From assembly GCA_025964895.1 (NCBI GenBank), contig JAOPXY010000094.1, forward strand, positions 1 to 54,333: a stretch of 54,333 bases of DNA, given 5' to 3'. The number at the start of each line of letters is the position of its first letter. The first letter of the stretch is position 1. The notes beneath the pieces were generated by a model. That model had not been told where the DNA came from. It was given only the letters and a program-made list of their open reading frames with translations, and made no database searches. Made by a program: the position numbers and the translations under genes. Of this stretch, positions 50,206-54,333 are shown piece by piece. The DNA is from Aeromicrobium sp. GTDB taxonomy: Bacteria; Actinomycetota; Actinomycetes; Propionibacteriales; Nocardioidaceae.

Positions 50206-51986
50206 GCATCCGCGTCGGCAACTGCTCGGGCTACTACGGCGACCGCCTCTCGGCGATGCGCGAGATGCTGGACGGCGGCGAGCTCGACTACCTGACCGGC
50301 GACTACCTCGCCGAGCTGACAATGCTGATCCTCGGCCGTGACCGCATGAAGGACGAGTCGCTCGGCTACGCGAAGACGTTCGTGCGGCAGATGACGGACT
50401 CCATGGCGCTGGCCAAGGATCGCGGCGTCAGGATCGTGGCGAACGCGGGTGGCTTGAACCCGGCCGCGCTGGCCACGAGGCTGCGGGAGATCGCCGCGTC
50501 GCAGGGACTCGACGTCGCGATCGCGCACGTGGAGGGCGACGACCTGCGCGAGCGTGCCGCCGAGCTGTCGTTCGGCGACGTCCTGACTGCCAACGCCTAC
50601 CTGGGCGCGTTCGGCATCGCGTCGGCGCTCAGCGCGGGAGCCGACGTCGTCGTGACCGGTCGGGTCACGGACGCATCGGTCGTCGTCGGCCCCGCCGTCG
50701 CACACTTCGGCTGGGGACGGGACGATCTCGACCGGCTGGCCGCGGCGGTCGTCGCCGGGCACGTCATCGAGTGCGGAACGCAGGCGACCGGCGGCAACTT
50801 CTCCGGCTTCGCCGACCTCCCGGACGGTGCGTGGGACCGGCCGCCGGGATTCCCGATCGCGGAGATCTCCGAGGACGGCTCGGTCGTCATCACCAAGCAC
50901 GAGGGCACGGGCGGCGCCGTCACGGTCGACACCGTCACGGCGCAGCTCGTCTACGAGATCGGCTCGCCGGTGTACCTCGGACCGGACGTCTCGGCGCGGC
51001 TCGACTCGGTGACGCTGCGCCAGGACGGCACCGACCGGGTCGCGATCGACGGGGTCGTCGGCGAGCCGCCGCCGGCGACGACGAAGGTGTGCCTCAACGA
51101 GCTCGGCGGGTTCCGCAACGGCGTCGAGTTCCTGCTGACGGGGCTCGACATCCCGCGCAAGGCCGACCTGGTCCGGCGCCAGATGGAGGCCGCGCTGTCG
51201 GCGGGCCAGCGGCCGGAGACCGTCGAATGGCACCTCGACCGCACCGACACGCCCGATCCGGCGACCCAGGCCCACGCGACGTCGCTGCTGCGCCTGCACG
51301 TCCGCAGCGCCCGGCCCGAACCGGTCGGCCGCGCATTCAGCGACGCCGCGGTGCAGCTGGCCCTCGGGTCGTACCCGGGATTCAGCGTGTCCCGGCCCCC
51401 CGCGGCCGGCTCCCCGTACGGCGTCTACCGCGCCGCGTACGTCCCCCAGACCGAGGTGCCGCACGTCGTCGTGCACCCCGACGGACGCCGCGAGGACGTC
51501 CCCCCGCCCACCGGAACCGCGAGTGGTGCGGACCGGACAGTTCGGGACGGCGTGTCCGTCCACGCCACACCGCTCGGGGCCGCGAACGCACCACTGGGCG
51601 ACTGGGCGGGCGACACGGTCCGTGCCCCGCTGGGCCGCCTCGTCCACGCCCGGTCCGGCGACAAGGGCGGCGACGCCAACGTGGGCGTCTGGATCCCGGC
51701 CGATCACCCAAATTTGCACGACGCCTACGCATGGCTCGTCAACCTGCTGGACGAGCCGACGATCCGCGAGCTGCTGCCCGAAGCGGCCACGCTTCCCCTC
51801 GAGATCCACCCCCTGCCCAGCCTCGCCGCGGTCAACGTCGTGATCCACGGCCTGCTCGGCGAGGGGGTCGCGTCGTCGACGCGGCTCGACCCGCAGGCGA
51901 AGGGCCTCGGCGAGTGGCTCCGCGCCCGCGACTGCGCCGTGCCCAGGATCCTGCTGTCCGACTCCTCCAAGGAGGACGTCCTGTGA
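50202..51986 (+). CDS. AtuA-like (acyclic terpene utilisation) protein
   Basis: A 594-residue protein of the AtuA/DUF1446 family with an N-terminal about 450-residue domain (RVGNCSGYYGDRLSAMREML, VTGRVTDASVVVGPA, ETQATGGN-like ECGTQATGGNFSGF) and a C-terminal AtuA-associated domain (about 480-594, LGRLVHARSGDKGGDANVG). Pseudomonas AtuA is needed for citronellol/geraniol breakdown and its role is unsettled. ATG 50202 overlaps the preceding stop, and the acyl-CoA dehydrogenase begins at GTG 51983 overlapping this stop. Confidence 0.9.
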   Translation: MSIRVGNCSGYYGDRLSAMREMLDGGELDYLTGDYLAELTMLILGRDRMKDESLGYAKTFVRQMTDSMALAKDRGVRIVANAGGLNPAALATRLREIAASQGLDVAIAHVEGDDLRERAAELSFGDVLTANAYLGAFGIASALSAGADVVVTGRVTDASVVVGPAVAHFGWGRDDLDRLAAAVVAGHVIECGTQATGGNFSGFADLPDGAWDRPPGFPIAEISEDGSVVITKHEGTGGAVTVDTVTAQLVYEIGSPVYLGPDVSARLDSVTLRQDGTDRVAIDGVVGEPPPATTKVCLNELGGFRNGVEFLLTGLDIPRKADLVRRQMEAALSAGQRPETVEWHLDRTDTPDPATQAHATSLLRLHVRSARPEPVGRAFSDAAVQLALGSYPGFSVSRPPAAGSPYGVYRAAYVPQTEVPHVVVHPDGRREDVPPPTGTASGADRTVRDGVSVHATPLGAANAPLGDWAGDTVRAPLGRLVHARSGDKGGDANVGVWIPADHPNLHDAYAWLVNLLDEPTIRELLPEAATLPLEIHPLPSLAAVNVVIHGLLGEGVASSTRLDPQAKGLGEWLRARDCAVPRILLSDSSKEDVL

Positions 51987-53146
51987 GCCTCTGGGACACC
52001 CCCGAACGTCGCGCCCTGCGCGAGATGGTGACGTCGTTCACCGAGAAGGAGATCGCGCCGCACCTGCCCGCGTGGGAGGACGCCGGCGTCCTGCCGCGCG
52101 ACCTGCACCGCAAGGCCGCAGACGTCGGACTGCTCGGCATCGGCTTCTCCGAGGACGTTGGCGGCGCCGGTGGCAACATCATCGACGCGACGATCATGAC
52201 CGAGGCCGTCCTCGCCGGCGGCGGGTCGACGGGTGTGCTGGCGAGCCTGTGCACGCACGGCATCGCGATCCCGCACATCGTCGACGCCGGCGCTCGTCCT
52301 GATGCAGGACCGCAGGCGCTCGAGCTCGTCGACCGGTACGTCCGACCGACCTTGGCCGGCGAGCTGATCGGCTCGCTCGGCATCACCGAGCCCGGCGGCG
52401 GGTCGGACGTCTCGGGCCTCACGACCCGGGCCGTGCTGGACGGTGGGGAATGGGTCGTCAACGGCGCCAAGACGTTCATCACGTCCGGCGTGCGCTCGGA
52501 CTTCGTCACGACCGCGGTGCGCACCGGCGGCCCCGGCTTCGGCGGCATCAGCCTGCTGGTGATCGACAAGGGCCTGCCGGGCTTTACCGTCTCCGCACCG
52601 CTGAAGAAGATGGGCTGGCACTGCTCCGACACCGCCGAGCTGACGTTCGACGACGTCCGGGTGCCTGCCGGCAACATCGTCGGCGAGATCGACGGCGGCT
52701 TCGGCCTGATCGTCGGCCAGTTCGTCAACGAGCGGCTGAGCCTCGCGACGCAGGGCTACGCCACGGCGCAGCGCGCGCTCGACCTCGCCGTGGCGTACGC
52801 CCGCGACCGCGAGACGTTCGGCAAGCCGCTGATCACGCGCCAGGTCATCCGTCACAAGCTCGTGGAGATGCACAGCCGCACGGCCGCCGCGCGGTCGCTC
52901 ACGCGCGATGCCGTCGAGCAGGCCGCGGCAGGCGCCAGCCCGCTGCTGGAAGCCGTCGTCGCGAAGAACGTCTCGGTGGCGGCATGCGAGTGGGTCGCGT
53001 CGGAGGCGGTGCAGATCTTCGGCGGCATGGGCTACATGCGCGAGTCCGAGGTCGAGCGCCACTACCGCGACGCCCGCATCTTGGGCATCGGCGGCGGCGC
53101 CACCGAGGTCATGACCGATCTCGCCGCGAAGCTGCTGGGCTACTGA
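51983..53146 (+). CDS. Acyl-CoA dehydrogenase, isovaleryl-CoA/citronellyl-CoA type
   Basis: A 387-residue acyl-CoA dehydrogenase with N-terminal helical (about 1-120), beta (about 120-230) and C-terminal helical domains; GSLGITEPGGGSDV and GIGGGATEV are the family signatures. The usual catalytic Glu of medium-chain enzymes (YEGT) is absent: here the segment reads GIGGGAT. A Glu in the position used by isovaleryl-CoA dehydrogenase is present, Glu250 in VNERLSLATQG. This fits a branched-chain or terpenoid acyl-CoA substrate. GTG 51983 overlaps the AtuA stop (GTGA). The carboxylase gene starts 13 bases after its stop. Confidence 0.92.
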   Translation: MSLWDTPERRALREMVTSFTEKEIAPHLPAWEDAGVLPRDLHRKAADVGLLGIGFSEDVGGAGGNIIDATIMTEAVLAGGGSTGVLASLCTHGIAIPHIVDAGARPDAGPQALELVDRYVRPTLAGELIGSLGITEPGGGSDVSGLTTRAVLDGGEWVVNGAKTFITSGVRSDFVTTAVRTGGPGFGGISLLVIDKGLPGFTVSAPLKKMGWHCSDTAELTFDDVRVPAGNIVGEIDGGFGLIVGQFVNERLSLATQGYATAQRALDLAVAYARDRETFGKPLITRQVIRHKLVEMHSRTAAARSLTRDAVEQAAAGASPLLEAVVAKNVSVAACEWVASEAVQIFGGMGYMRESEVERHYRDARILGIGGGATEVMTDLAAKLLGY

Positions 53147-53159
53147 TGGGGACGAACTG

Positions 53160-54333
53160 ATGAAGACGACGATCGACACCGGGTCGGGCACGTACGCGAG
53201 CAACCGCGAGGCAATGCTGGCGCGCGTCGCGGACCTCGCCGAGCAGCACCGCAAGGCCGTCGACGCGGGCGGGGAGCGGGCGATCGAGCGGCACCGCAGG
53301 CGCGGCAAGCTCACCGCTCGCGAGCGCGTCGAGCTGCTCGTGGACGCCGACTCGCCGTTCCTCGAGTTGTCCTCGCTCGCGGGCTGGGGCACGGACTTCG
53401 CGGTCGGCGCCTCCGTCGTGACGGGACTCGGCGTCGTGGAGGGCGTCGAGTGCCTCATCGTCGCGAACGACCCCACCGTGAAGGGCGGCTCGACGAATCC
53501 CAGCACCCTGCGCAAGGTGCAGCGCGCGGCGCAGATCGCGGCGGAGAACGGCCTGCCGACGATCAACCTGGTCGAGTCCGGCGGAGCCGACCTGCCGACG
53601 CAGAAGGACATCTTCATCCCCGGTGGCGGATCGTTCCGCAACCTCACGCGGGCCAGCGCCGACCGGCGCCCGACCATCGCGCTGGTGTTCGGCAACTCGA
53701 CCGCCGGCGGCGCGTACGTGCCCGGCATGAGCGACTACGTGGTCATGGTCAAGGAGGGCGCCAAGGTGTTCCTTGGCGGGCCGCCGCTGGTCAAGATGGC
53801 GACGGGCGAGGAGTCCGACGACGAGTCCCTCGGTGGCGCCGAGATGCACGCGCGGCAGTCGGGCCTCGCCGACCACCTCGCGATCGACGAGCGCGACGCG
53901 ATCCGCATCGGCCGCTCGATCGTCAAGAACCTGAACTGGCGCAAGACGGGCCCGGCGCCCGCCCCGTCCTACGCCGAGCCGGCGCTCGATCCCGAGGAGC
54001 TGCTCGGGATCGTCCCGACCGATCTGAAGATCCCGTTCGACCCCCGCGAGGTCATCGCGCGCATCGTCGACGGCACGCCCGACGGATCGACGTCGTTCGA
54101 GGAGTTCAAGCCGCTCTACGGCTCGTCGCTGGTGACGGGCTACGCGCGGCTGCACGGCTACCCGATCGGCATCCTGGCCAATGCCCAGGGCGTGCTGTTC
54201 AGCGAGGAGGCGCAGAAGGCCGCGCAGTTCATCCAGCTCGCGAACCAGATCGACACACCGCTGCTCTTCCTGCACAACACGACGGGCTACATGGTCGGCG
54301 CGGAGTACGAGCAGGGCGGCATCATCAAGCACG
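53160..54333 (+). CDS. Acyl-CoA carboxylase beta (carboxyltransferase) subunit, cut by window end
   Basis: The first 391 residues of a carboxyltransferase subunit; the gene runs off the window. The beginning (ASNREAMLARVADLAEQHRK, GKLTARERVELL) and the GGSTNPSTLRKVQRAAQIA, FGNSTAGGAYVPGMSDY and QSGLADHLAIDERD segments are those of methylcrotonyl-CoA/geranyl-CoA carboxylase beta subunits. It transfers CO2 from biotin to an unsaturated acyl-CoA, the step after the acyl-CoA dehydrogenase. ATG 53160 is preceded by a short GGACGA site and follows a tiny overlapping reading frame. A biotin-carrying alpha subunit gene should lie just downstream. Confidence 0.9.
   Translation, partial: MKTTIDTGSGTYASNREAMLARVADLAEQHRKAVDAGGERAIERHRRRGKLTARERVELLVDADSPFLELSSLAGWGTDFAVGASVVTGLGVVEGVECLIVANDPTVKGGSTNPSTLRKVQRAAQIAAENGLPTINLVESGGADLPTQKDIFIPGGGSFRNLTRASADRRPTIALVFGNSTAGGAYVPGMSDYVVMVKEGAKVFLGGPPLVKMATGEESDDESLGGAEMHARQSGLADHLAIDERDAIRIGRSIVKNLNWRKTGPAPAPSYAEPALDPEELLGIVPTDLKIPFDPREVIARIVDGTPDGSTSFEEFKPLYGSSLVTGYARLHGYPIGILANAQGVLFSEEAQKAAQFIQLANQIDTPLLFLHNTTGYMVGAEYEQGGIIKH

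Noticed and set aside
1-54333. Mobile element, prophage, CRISPR array or tRNA-flanked island
   Set aside because: No transposase, integrase, phage gene, regular repeat array or tRNA was recognised; base composition looks even across the catabolic island, so recent transfer is not supported by what I can see.

Overview
The window is strongly GC-rich with very few intergenic bases, many GTG starts, frequent ATGA/GTGA stop-start overlaps and several promoters whose -10 box sits 6-8 bases before the start codon (leaderless). Together with gene families typical of the group (MPT70-like fasciclin lipoprotein, DrrAB-type exporter, TIGR03084 protein, homoserine acetyltransferase/acetylhomoserine sulfhydrylase pair, DUF3352 protein) this points to a high-GC actinomycete, plausibly Nocardioidaceae (Aeromicrobium or Nocardioides); the genus is inference. 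I see no tRNA, rRNA, CRISPR array, transposase or phage gene, and no gene-free stretch over 300 bases.

Region 1 (1-20.2 kb) is mixed chromosomal content: two palindromic elements at the left edge, an orphan Rossmann-like protein, a membrane-anchored molybdopterin oxidoreductase with a fasciclin lipoprotein, a large secreted polysaccharide deacetylase, a DrrAB-type ABC exporter, a histidine phosphatase, two SDRs, a GAF regulator divergent from an NTF2-like/flavin monooxygenase fusion, the methionine genes metY-metX, a phosphofructokinase, a PaaI-type thioesterase divergent from an HxlR regulator, and a SIMPL-domain protein.

Region 2 (20.2-45.8 kb) is the notable part: a catabolic island that appears to be governed by one LacI-family repressor (28812-29831). 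Nine copies of a 14-bp palindromic operator, consensus TGCAAWCGNTTGCA, lie at nearly every promoter of the island and one lies inside a coding region. The island encodes uptake (NitT/TauT-type ABC system and two MFS carriers), oxidation (IorAB-type molybdenum hydroxylase, a GMC/phytoene-desaturase-like FAD enzyme), hydrolysis (an alpha/beta hydrolase with the residue pattern of the C-C hydrolase of nicotine catabolism, a second alpha/beta hydrolase, a creatinase-like M24 protein with an altered metal site), downstream dehydrogenases (semialdehyde dehydrogenase, 3-hydroxyisobutyrate-type dehydrogenase, fused E1 plus E2 of a 2-oxoacid dehydrogenase), a VOC protein with a GntR regulator, two paralogous LVIVD beta-propeller proteins and a TauE/SafE permease. 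The substrate cannot be read from the sequence; a nitrogen-heterocyclic or 1,3-diketone-forming compound is my best inference.

Region 3 (45.8-54.3 kb) holds an esterase, a DUF3352 membrane protein and the start of a TetR-controlled operon (TIGR03084 protein, AtuA-like protein, isovaleryl-CoA-type acyl-CoA dehydrogenase, acyl-CoA carboxylase beta subunit cut by the window end) that looks like branched-chain acyl-CoA or acyclic terpenoid catabolism.
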